Source: Torymus aiolomorphi (lineage: Eukaryota; Arthropoda; Insecta; Hymenoptera; Torymidae). From it: DNA of 64,000 nucleotides. Numbering within the stretch: position 1 is the stretch's first letter; each line of letters opens with the position of its first letter. The stretch lies in NCBI GenBank assembly GCA_036365515.1, contig CM070877.1, positions 59,941,975 through 60,005,974 on the forward strand, given 5' to 3'. A program made the translations under genes and the position numbers. The notes under the pieces were generated by a model, which was not told where the DNA came from, ran no database searches, and saw only the letters and a list, made by a program, of their open reading frames with translations. Below, piece by piece: positions 20,917 through 31,713 of the stretch.

Positions 20917-21134
20917 TTTTTAATATTATTCGAAGACTTAAACAATATATATTCAATCTTTAATTAGAAACCAACAAACTTTTTATTTTTTACCTTCTAT
21001 CCTATCCACCAAACCTTTCTTTTAAAATTCATATATCATAGATGTACTATGCATACTCCATTTTGGCGCCACCAGTTCCTACGCATGGTCTCTAACCACA
21101 TGATGCAAAGTATAGTATATTCATTTATAATACG

Positions 21135-21356
21135 ATGAGCGAAACGAGAGGTACCATTTTCATATTGAACGCCAAACAAGCAAGAAGTATGGGGCCACCG
21201 AAAAGCAAGAACGCTATGAAAAATTACACCGGCGATAAAAAGAAGCAGCCGATTATACAGCCATCATCATCATCATCATCAAAATCGTCACCGCACAATA
21301 GCTTCTCCAAGAACATCTTCTCGTTTCCAGAGAAACAAGCGTACAAACGATTTTAA
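21135..21356 (+). CDS. Small basic Ser-rich hypothetical protein
   Basis: A 73-aa frame starts with ATG and lies 218 bases downstream of the previous gene on the same strand. It is basic at both ends with a run of six serines encoded by (ATC)n in the middle and a Lys-Arg-Phe end. There is no signal peptide or membrane segment. It could be a small core or DNA-binding protein of the same virus-like block, or chance. No homologue is recognised. Confidence 0.35.
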   Translation: MSETRGTIFILNAKQARSMGPPKSKNAMKNYTGDKKKQPIIQPSSSSSSKSSPHNSFSKNIFSFPEKQAYKRF

Positions 21357-21448
21357 TAATCGTTTACTGTTAATTTTTTATCAAAACGGTCCTTTTCAGG
21401 ACCACAATATAATATGACGTAAGAACATACTATTCGATATCTTCTTAC

Positions 21449-21489
21449 ACACACACACACACGCACACGCACACGCACGCACGCACGAA

Positions 21490-21553
<64 letters not shown>

Positions 21554-21598
21554 CACACGCACGCACACGCACACGCACAGATGCGCACACGCACGCAC
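21449..21598. repeat. (CGCA)n / (CA)n microsatellite
   Basis: A run of ACGC tetranucleotides between short CA/CGCACA stretches. Open frames over it (Cys-Val-Arg-Ala repeats) are artefacts. Confidence 0.97.
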
Positions 21599-21678
21599 AT
21601 TTCATTTATCTTAATTGATTTTTTTATTGTTTATTATGTTTAAACAAAAAGAATATTGATTAATTAAAATTATAAATC

Positions 21679-22202
21679 AGTATACTTTCTACTATGGCGT
21701 AGGCTCGTGACGTCATCGATCCCGATACGGGACAATTTCTTATCTATTGTTTAGCAATATTAATTTAAATGTCTTAATCGATGTTTTATTAATTGTTTTG
21801 TAAAAACATTTTTATGTTTGTTCATGTAATTAAGATATCTTAATTGCTTGTTTATATAAACAATTAATTATAACATCAATAAAGACACATTAATAACTAT
21901 ATTGTTGAACACCAATAATAATAATAATAAGAGGGGGCTGCATCACTGCCCCCGAGAACGCCATTCTACTATGGAGAGAGACGAAAATGTGTCACCGATT
22001 CCCGTACGGGACTTCCCCGTTTATATTTACAGCTATTATGATATCTTAATTGCTTCTTTATTGCTTGTTTATGTACACAAACCATAACAACAGGCTATTA
22101 AGATATCTTAATTACTGTTTATGTAAACAAAGATAAGATAGCCCGGGCGGGGGGCGGTGACGACATTTGTTTTGTCTCTCCATAGTAGAATGGTAGTATA
22201 CT
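21679..22202. mobile_element. Non-autonomous inverted-repeat element, apparently nested
   Basis: An outer pair AGTATACTTTCTACTATGG (21679-21697) and CCATAGTAGAATGGTAGTATACT (near 22180-22202) is inverted. An inner pair CCATTCTACTATGGAGAGA (21961) and TCTCTCCATAGTAGAATGG (ending 22193) is also inverted. The phrase CGAT.CCCG.ACGGGAC occurs near both 21718 and 21999, so a second copy probably inserted in or recombined with the first. Two ATTAAGATATCTTAATT-like palindromes lie inside. No coding sequence. Confidence 0.5.
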
Positions 22203-22469
22203 ACTTACCGTAAAATATATTCATTGAGTTATTTAACAAATACAGTTATCCAAGCAATAATTTAATCAATAACTAAACTATTAACGAAAGCGTAATTTAT
22301 AGTTCATAGGTTTTTAATAGATTTATTTTAATCATCCAGAGTATGTGAGCACGACTGAGTTCCTGCTTGGTTTTCGGAAGTTTACAGTTAATTAAAAATA
22401 AGCTTAAACTAAAGATAACACAGGCACACAAAAAAAAAAGTGGTCTGTTACTGAGACTTGACATACCCC

Positions 22470-23510
22470 CTCTTATACATTTTGACGCGCTGAATCCGAA
22501 TCTGAAGCCAGAATTGCGCCATCACCCCTCAGTTTTTTTTAAATCGTGTAAAACCAACCCTAAATCGAAAAATCCGGGATATTCCGCTTTTAACGTTGGG
22601 AAAAATTTTGTAAACTGCCTAAAAATTACTGCACATCTAAAGCTATACACATTTTGAGGCGCTGAATCCGAATCCAAAGGCAGATTTGTGCCATCACCCC
22701 TCAGTTCTTTTTAAATCGTGGAAAACCACCCCTAAATCCAAAAATCCGGTATATTCCGCTTTTAACGTTGGGAAAATTTGTAAAAACTGCCTAAAAATTA
22801 CTGCAGATCTAAAGCTATACACATTTTGAGGCGCTGAATCTGAATCCAAATGCAGATTTGTGCCATCACCCCTCAGTGTTTTTTAAATCGTGGAAAACCA
22901 CCCCTAAATTGAAAAATCCGGAATATTCCACTTTTAACATTGGGCAAATTAGTACAAACTGCCTAAAAATGACTGCAGATCTACTGCTATACATACTTTG
23001 AGGCACTGAATCCGAATTCGAAACGAGATTTACTACATTCCCTCTACTTTTTTTTCAATCACGGAAAACCACCCCTACATCGAAAAATTCGACAAATTCA
23101 GCTTTTGACCCTTTCAACCCCTAAACCCTGAACCCTTGAACTTATAACTCTTAAACCCTAAACCTTGAAGCCCTCAACGCTAAAACCCTTTAATCCTGAA
23201 CCCTTTAACCCTGAATCCTTTAATCCCCAACTCTAGAATCCTTAAACATTGAACCCATAGGCCCTTAATCCTCAACCTTTTAAACTCTTAACCGTTGAAC
23301 CCTGAACTCTTAAACCCTCAGATCCTGATCCCTTAAGCCATCAACCCTTAAACCCTGAACCCTTAAACCCTTGAACGATGAACCATTAAACTCTGAACCC
23401 TTAAAGCATCAACCCTCAAACCATTAACTGTCCCTTAAAATCCTTAAAAAGTGAAAACTGAAACCCTCAGCTCTTAAACCCTCAACCATTAAACCTTGCG
23501 TCTTTAAAAA
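22470..23510. repeat. Left-arm repeats: about 175-bp units, then telomere-like minisatellite
   Basis: About three and a half units with GAGGCGCTGAATCCGAATCC, GCCATCACCCCTCAGT and ATTCCGCTTTTAACGTTGGG precede a block (23100-23500) of degenerate AACCCT(T/G)AAACCCT-like motifs. The second block is reminiscent of plant-type telomere repeats but has irregular spacing and lies inside the mobile element. Confidence 0.85.
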
Positions 23511-23516
23511 ACTAAT

Positions 23517-25243
23517 TCAATTTTCTCTTTTTCGCTTATAGCGGGTTCTTTTATCCTCAAATGACCTGTGTAAAGGATTTCTGTATCTTTTTGTATAACC
23601 TGGGTTAGTTTCTCTTTCCAACATCTTGCAGTAGTCAGCCATCATATTAATACCTCAAGTGCCTTGATATCTCCTCTCCATTTCTATAAGATCTTCGTGA
23701 AATCGCTCACCTTGCTCTTCGCTGTAGTCACCTAAGTTTTCAGGGAAGTATTGCAAATGGGCGTGCAAAAAATGTAATTTCACACTCATCAAACAACCTA
23801 AACGTTCGTAGTTATCGAATAAATCTGAAACAATTCGTTCATATTCCTGACTTTTCTGATTACCTAAAAAATTTTCAGCAATACTTTGAAAACTGAGCCA
23901 TGCTAACTTTTCTGTTTCGTTCATTGTGTTGATGAAATTAGGATCTCGAAACATTCTTCGAATTTGAGGGTCGTCAAAAATTCCTGCTTTTATTTTAGCG
24001 TTACTGAGACCTGGAAAATGATCTGACAAGTATTGGAAACATGCCCCTTCTTTATCTAATGCTTTAGTAAACTGCTTCATTAAACCAAGTTTAATGTGCA
24101 GTGGAGGAAGAAGGATTTTTAATGGATCGAGCAATGGTTCTTGAAGCACGGTGCAAGTACCTGGATTAAGCGCATTTCTTTTTGGCCATTCTCTTTTCCT
24201 GTAATGATTTATGCGATCTCCGCTGTCCCATAAACATAGAAAGCACGGAAACTTTGTAAAACCTTACTGTTGTCCTAATATGATGGATATGATTTATTTT
24301 CTCTAGGACATACTTCATATTTTCATAACTTTCTTTTAGTTTCGTGGAATGAGCTATTGGGATGCTTGCGTATTTATTTCCATTATGCAGCAAAACTGCC
24401 TTTAGACTTTGCTTTGAAGAGTCTATGAAGAGTCGCCATTCACTGGACTTGTAAATATTAGGTTTTAATTCATTAATCAGACTCTTTGCATCTGTGCAAT
24501 AAACTAATGTTTTATCCTTATCTACAGTGAAATATTTTGTAAACTCTTGTTCCCGTTTTCTATAAAAAGAATATTTAGTTCCAGGTTCTACTAATTCCCG
24601 CTTTTTAAATTCCGCTGTCATGAATTCTGCAACATCCTTCGATACGCCAGTATTGCGAAAAAAGTCATATAAATCTTTTTGGTTAAATGGTTTAGGATTG
24701 CATAACATTACAGCATATGGAACATACTTGTCTTTACTTTCATCCATTTCACATTCACTAATCTCCATTAATTCACTTTCACTGTCATCTTCATTTTTTC
24801 TTATGACGTCTTCTTCAATATCTTCTTCCATAAAATCTTCTTCTACATTCATAAGTTCACCAGCATCACAAATAGTTTCCTCTCTTTCAAATCCATTGGA
24901 TATATGAATATTTGATTTTGTAATGGGTTTTATTGTTGAAGAGACATTAGCGTATTTTATTTTAGATTTATTTCTCGAGTTAAAGCAGCTTGTAATAGTT
25001 TTGCAAAAATAGCAGTCATCGCATGACTGTGGTTTCTGCCATATAGTTGGCGTGGTAAATTGTAAAACTTCCTTTCCATTGCTTTTTTTTCATCGATTCA
25101 ACATCGTTAGACAAGTCATCCACCTGTGAAGAGCTGCGGTGGTATGATGACGACGGCTGCGGGCCCGCTTGCTCACCCTGACCAGTCGCCCTGGGTTTCT
25201 GAAGCACTGCATCGTGAATATATATCACTTATATCTGCACCCA
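23517..25243 (-). pseudogene. Transposase-like protein, left-arm copy, decayed
   Basis: Frames at 23655-24149 and 24166-24852 and upstream pieces encode the same protein as the right-arm gene. This copy has lost its start codon (GTGCAGATATAAG where the other arm has ATGGCAGATATAAG). It also lacks about 200 bp that encode the first zinc-binding segment, and lacks a short piece around the KYEEHKW region near 24290. The retained LLPPLHIKLGLMKQF, EKLAWLSFQ and SEEQGERFHEDL blocks are well conserved with the other arm. It is not functional as a protein. Confidence 0.8.
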
Positions 25244-25370
25244 GGGCACCTCCCCGTGGTGACGGTGGGCAACGGACAAATTTTTTGCTGGTTTTTTTTT
25301 TCACTTCGGTTTTTTGTATAAATTTTTTGTATATTCTGGCAAAGTTCCTGGAAAAGGGCGTTTCGCCGTC

Positions 25371-27364
25371 ATGGCAGATATAAGTAATATATCTATTACG
25401 ATGCAGGGCTTCGGAAACCCAGTATCGGCGACTGGTCAGGATGAGCAAACGGGCCCGCAGTTGTCGTCATCATACGACCGCAGTTCTTCACAGGTGGATA
25501 ACTTGGCCAGTTTTGAGTATAATGCCACAAGAAACCCCTCAAGTAACCACGATTGCCTTGGAAAACTAAATCGGTTTTGCTACATATGTGGTAAATTTGA
25601 GGTAGCAAAGTACCGCAGACCTATTACGGATTTAAATAGAAAAATTTTTCTTGACTGCTTCAAAATGCAGATACCTGTTGAAAATACATGGCGGGTTCCT
25701 CAAGTGATGTGCTGTCTAACGATGTTGAATCGATGGAAGAAAAGCAAAGGAAAGAAAGTGTTACAATTTATCACGCCAACTATATGGCAGAAACTACAGT
25801 CATGCGATGACTGCTATTTTTGCAAAACTATTACAAGTGGCTTCAACTCAAAAAATAAATCTAAAATAAAATATGCTAATGTCTCTTCAATGATAAAACC
25901 CATCATGGAATCAGATATTCATACATCCAATGAATTTGAAAGAGAGGAAACTATTTGTGATGCTGGCGAACTTATGAATGTAGAAGAAGATTTTACGGAA
26001 AAAGATATTGAAGAAGGCGACATAAGAAAAAATGAAGATGACAGTCAGAGCGAATCAATGGGAATTAGTGAAAGTGAAATGGATGAAAGTGAAGGTGAGT
26101 ATGTTCCACATTCTGTTAAGCCATGGAATCCTAAACCATTTAACCAAAAAGATTTAAACGATTTTATTCGAAATACTGGCGTCTCTAAAGATGTTGCAGA
26201 ATTCATGGCAGCGGAATTTAAGAGGCGGGAATTAGTAGAACCTGGAACTAAATCTTCTGTTTATAGAAAACGGGAACAAGAGTTTACAAAATATTTCACT
26301 GTAGATGAGGATAAAACATTGTTTCCGATTTATTAGTTTATTGCACAGATGTAAAGAGTCTGATTAATGAATTAAAACCTAATATTTACAAGTCCAGTGA
26401 ATGGCGACTCTTCATAGTCTCTTCAAAGCAAAGTCTAAAGACAGTTTTGCTGCATAATGGAAATAAATACGCAAGCATCCCAATAGCTCATTCCACGAAA
26501 CTAAAAGAAAGTTATGAAAATATGAAGTATGTCCTAGAGAAAATAAAATATGAAGAACACAAGTGGCAAGTTTGTGGAGACTTGAAAATCATATCCATCA
26601 TATTAGGGCAACAGTCAGGTTTCACAAAGTTTCCATGCTTTCTATGTTTATGGGACAGCAGAGATCGCATAAATCGTTACAGGAAGAGAGAATGGCCAAA
26701 AAGAAATGCGCTTAATCCAGGTACTTACAACGTGCTTCAAGAATCATTGCTCGATCCATTAAAAATCCTTCTTCCTCCACTGCACATTAAACTTGGTTTA
26801 ATGAAGCAGTTTACTAAAGCATTAGATAAAGAAGGGGCATGTTTCCAATACTTGTCAGATAATTTTCCAGGTCTCAGTAACGCTAAAATAAAAGCAGGAA
26901 TTTTTGACGACCCTCAAATTCAAAGAATGTTTCGAGATCCTAATTTCATCAACACAATGAACGAAACAGAAAAGTTAGCATGGCTCAGTTTTCAAAGTAT
27001 TGCTGAAATTTTTTTAGGTAATCAGAAAAGTCAGGAATATGAACAAATTGTTTCAGATTTATTCGATAACTATGAACGTTTAGGTTGTTTGATGAGTGTG
27101 AAATTACATTTTTTGCACTCACATTTGCAATATTTTCATGAGAACTTAGGTGACTACAGCGAAGAGCAAGGTGAGCGGTTTCACCAAGACCTAAAAGAAA
27201 TGGAGAGGAGACATCAAGGCACTTGGGGTGTTAATATGATGGCTGACTACTGCTGGATGTTGAAAAGAGAAACTAATCAAAGTGATAAAAAAAGATCCAG
27301 AAATCCTTTACACAGGTCATTTGAGGATAAGAGAATCCGCTATAAGCGAAAAAGAGAGAATTGA
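25371..27364 (+). pseudogene. Transposase-like protein, right-arm copy, one frameshift
   Basis: The frame starts at the ATG at 25371 and runs to 26336; a second frame, open across 26447-27364, completes the protein after a break near 26320. Features in order are a Ser-rich start, a zinc-binding region (FCYICGKFE... and later CDDCYFC), an acidic stretch, a central region with CGDLKIISIILGQQSGF and CFLCLWDSRDR, then LPPLHIKLGLMKQF and SEEQGERFHQDL, and a basic tail. I recognise this as a repeat-encoded protein widespread in arthropods and other animals that is often left uncharacterised. Paired Cys, conserved Asp/Glu and the flanking long TIRs suggest a transposase, but the superfamily is not certain. 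Confidence 0.7.
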
Positions 27365-27374
27365 ATTAGTTTTT

Positions 27375-29230
27375 TAAAGACGCAAGGTTTAATGGTTGAG
27401 GGTTTAAGAGCTGAGGGTTTCAGTTTTCACTTCTTAAGGGTTTTGAGGGACAGTCAAACCATTAGGTTTCAAGGTTGATGTTTTAAGGGTTCAGAGTTTA
27501 GTGGTTCATCGTATAAGGGTTGAGGGCTTAAGGGTTCAGGTTCTAAGGGTTTAAGAATTCAGGGTTCAACGGTTAAGGGTTAAAGGGTTGTGGGTTCAAT
27601 GTTTAAGGATTTTAGGGTTAGAGATTAAAGGATTAAGGGTTAAAGGGTTCAGGATTTAAAAGTTCAGGTTAAAGGGGTTCAGGATTTATGGGGTATGGGT
27701 TTAAAGATTCCAGGTTAAAGCGTTAAGGGTTTTAAGGTTTCGGGTTTAAAGTTTATAAGTTTAAGGGTTCAGGGTTTAAAGGTTAAAAGGGTAAAAGCTG
27801 AATTTTTCGATGTTGGGAGTGGTTTTCCGTGATTGAAAAAAAGGAGAGGGAATGTCGTAAATCTCGTTTGGAATTCGGATTCAGTGCCTCAAAATATGTA
27901 TAGCATTAGATCTGCAGTCATTTTTAGGCAGTTTATACAAATTTGCCTAATGTTAAAATGGAATATTCCAGATATTTCGATTAAGGGGTGGTTTTCCACG
28001 ATTTAAAAAGAACTAAGGGGTGATGGCATAAATCTGCCTTTGGATTCAGATAGGATTGAGCGCATTTCTTGTTGACCATATAAGGGTTCGGAGTTTAGTG
28101 GTTCATCGTTCATGGGTTGAGGGCTTAAGGGTTCAGAATCTATGATTTTAAGGGTTCAAGAGTTCAGGGTTCAACGGTTAAGGGTTTAAACGATTGAGGG
28201 TTAAAGGGTTGTGGGTTTAATGTTTAAGGATTTTAGGGTTTGGAATTAAAGGATTCAGGGTTAAGGAGTTCAGGATTTAATGGTTCAGGTTTAAGGGATT
28301 CAGGATTTATGGGTTCAGGATTTAAGATTTCAGTTTAAGCGTTGAAGGTTTCAAGGTTTAGGGTTTAAGGGTTATAAGTTGGAGGGTTCCGGGTTTGAGA
28401 AAGGGTCAAAAGCTGAATTTTTCGAATTTTTCTATGTTAGGGGTGGTTTTCCGTGATTGAAAAGAAGAGAGGGAATGTCGTAAATCTCGTTTCGAATTCG
28501 GATTCAGTGCCTCAAAATATGTATAGCAGTAGATTTGCAGTCATTTTTAGGCAGTTTATACCAATTTGCCCAATGATAAAAGCGGAATATTCCGGCTTTT
28601 TCAATTTAGGGGTGGTTTTCCACGATGTAAAAAAGCTGAGGGATGATGGCACAAATCTGCCTTTGGATTCAGATTTAGCGCCTCAAAATGTATAGCTCTA
28701 GCCTGCAGTCATTTTTAGGCAGTTTATACCAATTTGCCCAACGTTAAAAGCGGAATATTCCGGATTTTTCAATTTAGTGGTGGTTTTCCACGATTTAAAA
28801 AGAGCTGAGGGGTGATGGCACAAATCTGCCTTTGGATTCGGATTTAGCGCCTCAAAATGTGTATAGCTCCAGATCTACAGTCATTTTTAGGCAGTTTATT
28901 CAAATTTTCCTAATGTTAAAAGCGGAATTTCTAGATTTTTCGATTTAGGGGTGGTTTTCCACTATTTAAAAAGAAGTGAGAGGTAATGGCACGAATCTGC
29001 CTTTGGATTCGGATTTAGCGCCTCACAATGTGTATAGCTTTAGATCTGCAGCAATTTTTAGGCAGTTTATAAAAATTTTCCCAACGTTAAAAGCGGAATA
29101 TCCCGGATTTTTCGATTTAGGGGTGGTTTTACACGATTTAAAAAAAACTGAGGTGTGATGGCGTAATTCTGGCTTCGGATTCGGATTCAGCGCGTCAAAA
29201 TGCATAAGAGGGGGTATGTCAAGTCTCAGT
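27375..29230. repeat. Right-arm repeats, expanded relative to the left arm
   Basis: Two telomere-like minisatellite blocks (about 27380-27790 and 28080-28400; motifs such as TTAAGGGTTCAGG) are separated by one 175-bp-type unit. They are followed by at least five more units up to 29230. The left arm has one block and about four units. A fragment GATTGAGCGCATTTCTTGTTGACC at 28047 resembles the transposase-like gene in antisense orientation, indicating recombination inside the arm. Confidence 0.8.
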
Positions 29231-29355
29231 AACAGACCACTTTTTTTTTGTGTGCCTGTGTAATAGATATTGATATGGACAATGGTGATGACAACGAAAT
29301 TGAACTAGGCCGCGCCGCCACAGCAACGCGCACAGTTTGCGCGGGAAAGTCAGCC

Positions 29356-29363
29356 TATATAAG
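29356..29363 (+). promoter_or_regulatory. TATA box
   Basis: TATATAAG lies about 290 bases upstream of the hairpin array. A start about 30 bases downstream would fall in AGTGTGAGAGAG. It is the only strong TATA in this segment on the strand that carries the AATAAA. Confidence 0.6.
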
Positions 29364-29649
29364 CCATGCTCACTCTAGTGTGAGAGAGACCTTTACCGAC
29401 CGTTCTCCTGGTACCATTCTCCCAGTATAATCCTCTAATCAATCCGCTAGCACTCTGCACACACACAGGCTAGACTCCAGAAAACCCCGCTCTCGCTATT
29501 TCCTTAAGGCACTACTTCCAGGTGCGCGAATCGATCCGTCACCCACGTCGATCCTAGTATCAGCCCGTCCGGACCAAACGTCGATCCTCTCTAGACTAGA
29601 GCACGCTTTCGACAACCACGAACTAACCGACCGACCTAGACTCGTCGAT

Positions 29650-30175
29650 TGTCTCCGGACTTGCTCCTGTCGCTGCCGTCGTGCACACACGTCGACAGAG
29701 CCAGGACGATTCCAGGAACACGAACACCAGATGCGACGTGCACACACGTGTACCTGAAGGTACTGTAGAGGTTCGGAACGACGGAATAATAGAGATTCGG
29801 GACTAGGCCTGTTCCTGGCATCGTGCACACACGAGGCAGGCCAGGATAGACTTGGTCCACCGAAATTCCACTAGGGCACGTGCACACACGACCCTAGGGG
29901 AATACGGAATATCTCGATCGACCAGATTAGGGTACGCCGGAACTCGAGTTGTCGCTGCCAACGTGCACACACGAGGCAGCGACAGACGAACCTTCGGATC
30001 AAGACTGACCCAGGCTTCGTGCACACACGTGTCTAGGTGAGTACTTGTCACGTCCGTAGACAGCGGAACGTCGGAACCAGCAGCGTCCCTGCCATCGTGC
30101 ACACACGGGGCAGGAACGAACTGACTCCTGGCTGACCACTCGTCTTGGCCTCGTTCACACACGTGTCTAGGCGAG
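29650..30175 (+). ncRNA. Array of eight hairpins with invariant CGTGCACACACG core
   Basis: The core CGTG-CACA-CACG begins at 29680, 29737, 29822, 29879, 29962, 30018, 30096 and 30152 (last copy CGTT). Spacing alternates 57, 85, 57, 83, 56, 78, 56 bases, so the array is four dimers of about 140 bp. In seven of eight copies the core sits on a longer stem through a two-by-one internal loop, and the stem bases differ while pairing is kept. Examples are TGTCGCTGCC/GGCAGCGACA at 29950-29984 and CTAGGG/CCCTAG plus ATTCC/GGAAT around 29879. The pattern argues for selection on RNA structure. The strand follows the TATA and AATAAA. Function unknown. Confidence 0.65.
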
Positions 30176-30486
30176 TAATCGACCCGTTCCTAGGCGGCGG
30201 AACGTGGAACTAACTTGCTACCGACGTACTGATGCTACAAAAACCGATCTCCCCGACGATTTCCTGATTACACCTTGTCACTACCCCCTGCGTTCGATAC
30301 CTTTCGTCGGAAAAACCGCCCGCCGCGAGAGGGAGTTAGCGTGCGACTAAAATTGTACTCCGAAGTAAGTGGGTTTTCTGTCTTTTATGTTTCAGATGGC
30401 TTAAACCTACGGCGTGATGGACGACCCGCAATCTTATTGGTTATCTTACTTTATTAAATTGCAGTTATATAGTTTATTTGAAATGA

Positions 30487-30492
30487 AATAAA
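30487..30492 (+). terminator. Poly(A) signal of the hairpin-array unit
   Basis: AATAAA is followed within 40 bases by T/GT-rich sequence (CTTGTGTAAAATAGTGTCTT), the usual layout of a eukaryotic polyadenylation site. Confidence 0.5.
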
Positions 30493-30640
30493 ATCTTATA
30501 TCTATCTTTCTACTTGTGTAAAATAGTGTCTTATCATTGTATTCTAATCCTCTGAATCCTCTCAAAGTCCCACCTTCGAATCCTGGTAAACTCGAGAAGC
30601 ATCCGGCAGGGGGCGGAGTCATACCGTTACAAATTTCTTA

Positions 30641-31700
30641 TATTTGCATTTTTAAAAAGAATATTCGATTGATTGACTCAAAATTTTTACTACTTATTAC
30701 ACTTATCGAGTACAACATTGTGTTAAAATTTCAGGAGGTTATGTTCACAAATATAAAGTTTTAGAGCAAAATATGCAATAGTTCTATTTAATTTGTATAT
30801 CATATATAAATAAAATAATTATTGTGTACTAGGGCATATCCCCGAGAAAGTAATATAAGATTGAGTCCCGCGGCAATGTGTACTAGGGTAACGATAATAA
30901 TTGACTTTCAAAATATGAATTTCGTAAAAATTTCATAAAAATATTTCATAAAAATATCGATTCTTAAATATGAAAAAAACTACCTCTCTGTTAAATTTCA
31001 AAACGATTCATTGTCTTTTGTTAAGAAGTATAACTTACTTATTATATTTGTATGATTGTTACAATGATGGATTAACTTTAAACCACTAAGTCAAGCAGGA
31101 TAGTAGTTAAATACCTGTTTCAAAACAAATATTTATTAGATTATTGCCAATACATACTTTTCATTCTCAAACTAATGTATTTCTTTAAAATTTTTTATAA
31201 CAATAATTAATTGTTTGTATAGGATACATGAATGAAAAAACAAAAAAGATATTTTTTATATTCAGTCAAATTGTTTAACAAACAACAAAAAACCAAAAAG
31301 AAAAAAGTTTTATTTATTAATAAAGTTTTGTTGTAAAAAATTTACTTTTGTTTTTTAAATTTAAAAAATGGAATCCATAAATTAGTTTGAGGAAGCATCT
31401 TGCCAATGAATTGGCAGCGGTTTTTAGTTAGGAACCCGCAAACATCGTTTTCCCCTGTAGTTAACATTTCATGCAAAGTGCTGTGTGAGCGGCTGATGTT
31501 TCACCTTTCGTTAAAACTGAATAAAGTTTACGATTGTATTTTCTTATTAATATATTCCGTCGGGACTGTTGGAGTTTTCATTTCGTCCACCCTAGCTCAT
31601 TTTCCTATTTCCTGCAGCCCGACGACGGGTTATAATTTATGTACTTTTTACCAAGTTATAAAAAAATTCATGAATTATGTCGACATTATATGAGAAGTGC
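30641..31700. other. AT-rich sequence, no gene seen
   Basis: There is no supported coding frame. The 12-mer TGTGTACTAGGG occurs twice about 50 bp apart near 30823 and 30876, and a copy of the dispersed GCCAATGAATTGGC motif lies at 31402. Confidence 0.6.
31402..31424 (+). repeat. Dispersed terminal-like motif, copy 2
   Basis: Identical to 10028-10050 over GCCAATGAATTGGCAGCGG plus TTTT, with a looser upstream match (ATTAGTTTGAGGAAGC). Confidence 0.7.
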
Positions 31701-31713
31701 GGTCGTGCCTATA

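Larger units (their letters stand above)
22418..29261. mobile_element. 6.8-kb fold-back element: giant inverted repeat with two opposed transposase-like genes
   Basis: The left end ACACAGGCACACAAAA and the right end TTTTGTGTGCCTGTGT are perfect inverted repeats followed by GTGGTCTGTTACTGAGACTT in both arms. Homology then runs inward through tandem repeats, telomere-like CCCTAAA-rich minisatellites, and a full gene copy in each arm, to a spacer of about 130 bp at 25244-25370. The right arm is about 775 bp longer in its repeat section because of an internal duplication. The arms differ by substitutions and indels, so the palindrome is not an assembly mirror. The layout resembles fold-back elements with long repetitive TIRs. 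No clear target duplication was found. Confidence 0.85.
29262..30640 (+). other. GC-rich transcription-unit-like segment, possibly a solo LTR
   Basis: Composition shifts sharply to GC-rich. There is a TATATAAG box at 29356-29363, no long reading frame that looks coding, the hairpin array at 29650-30175, an AATAAA at 30487-30492 and a GT-rich stretch after it. The ends TGTAA (29259) and TTACA (near 30624) are inverted, as in LTRs, but I find no 4-6 bp target duplication and no matching second copy in this window. It may be a solo LTR, an element leader, or a non-coding RNA gene. Confidence 0.5.

Noticed and set aside
21353..21605. Minus-strand frames with Cys-Val-Arg-Ala repeats
   Set aside because: Translations of the CGCA microsatellite.
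23100..23500. Genuine telomere or interstitial telomere repeat
   Set aside because: The CCCTAA-like motifs are irregular, occur mirrored in both arms of one mobile element, and differ from the usual insect TTAGG repeat.
29496..30162. Several minus-strand open frames of 83-119 codons across the hairpin array
   Set aside because: They run antisense to the TATA/AATAAA unit, have repeated VCAR peptides that simply mirror the CGTGCACACACG core, and differ in frame between units.
29650..30175. CRISPR-like array (short identical repeats at regular distance)
   Set aside because: Spacing alternates, the conserved core is only 12 bases, the between-core sequences are homologous rather than unique, and the setting is an animal genome.
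30275..30457. Short intron (GTAAGT at 30364, TTTCAG at 30391) in the hairpin unit
   Set aside because: It would be only about 30 bases, too short for normal splicing.
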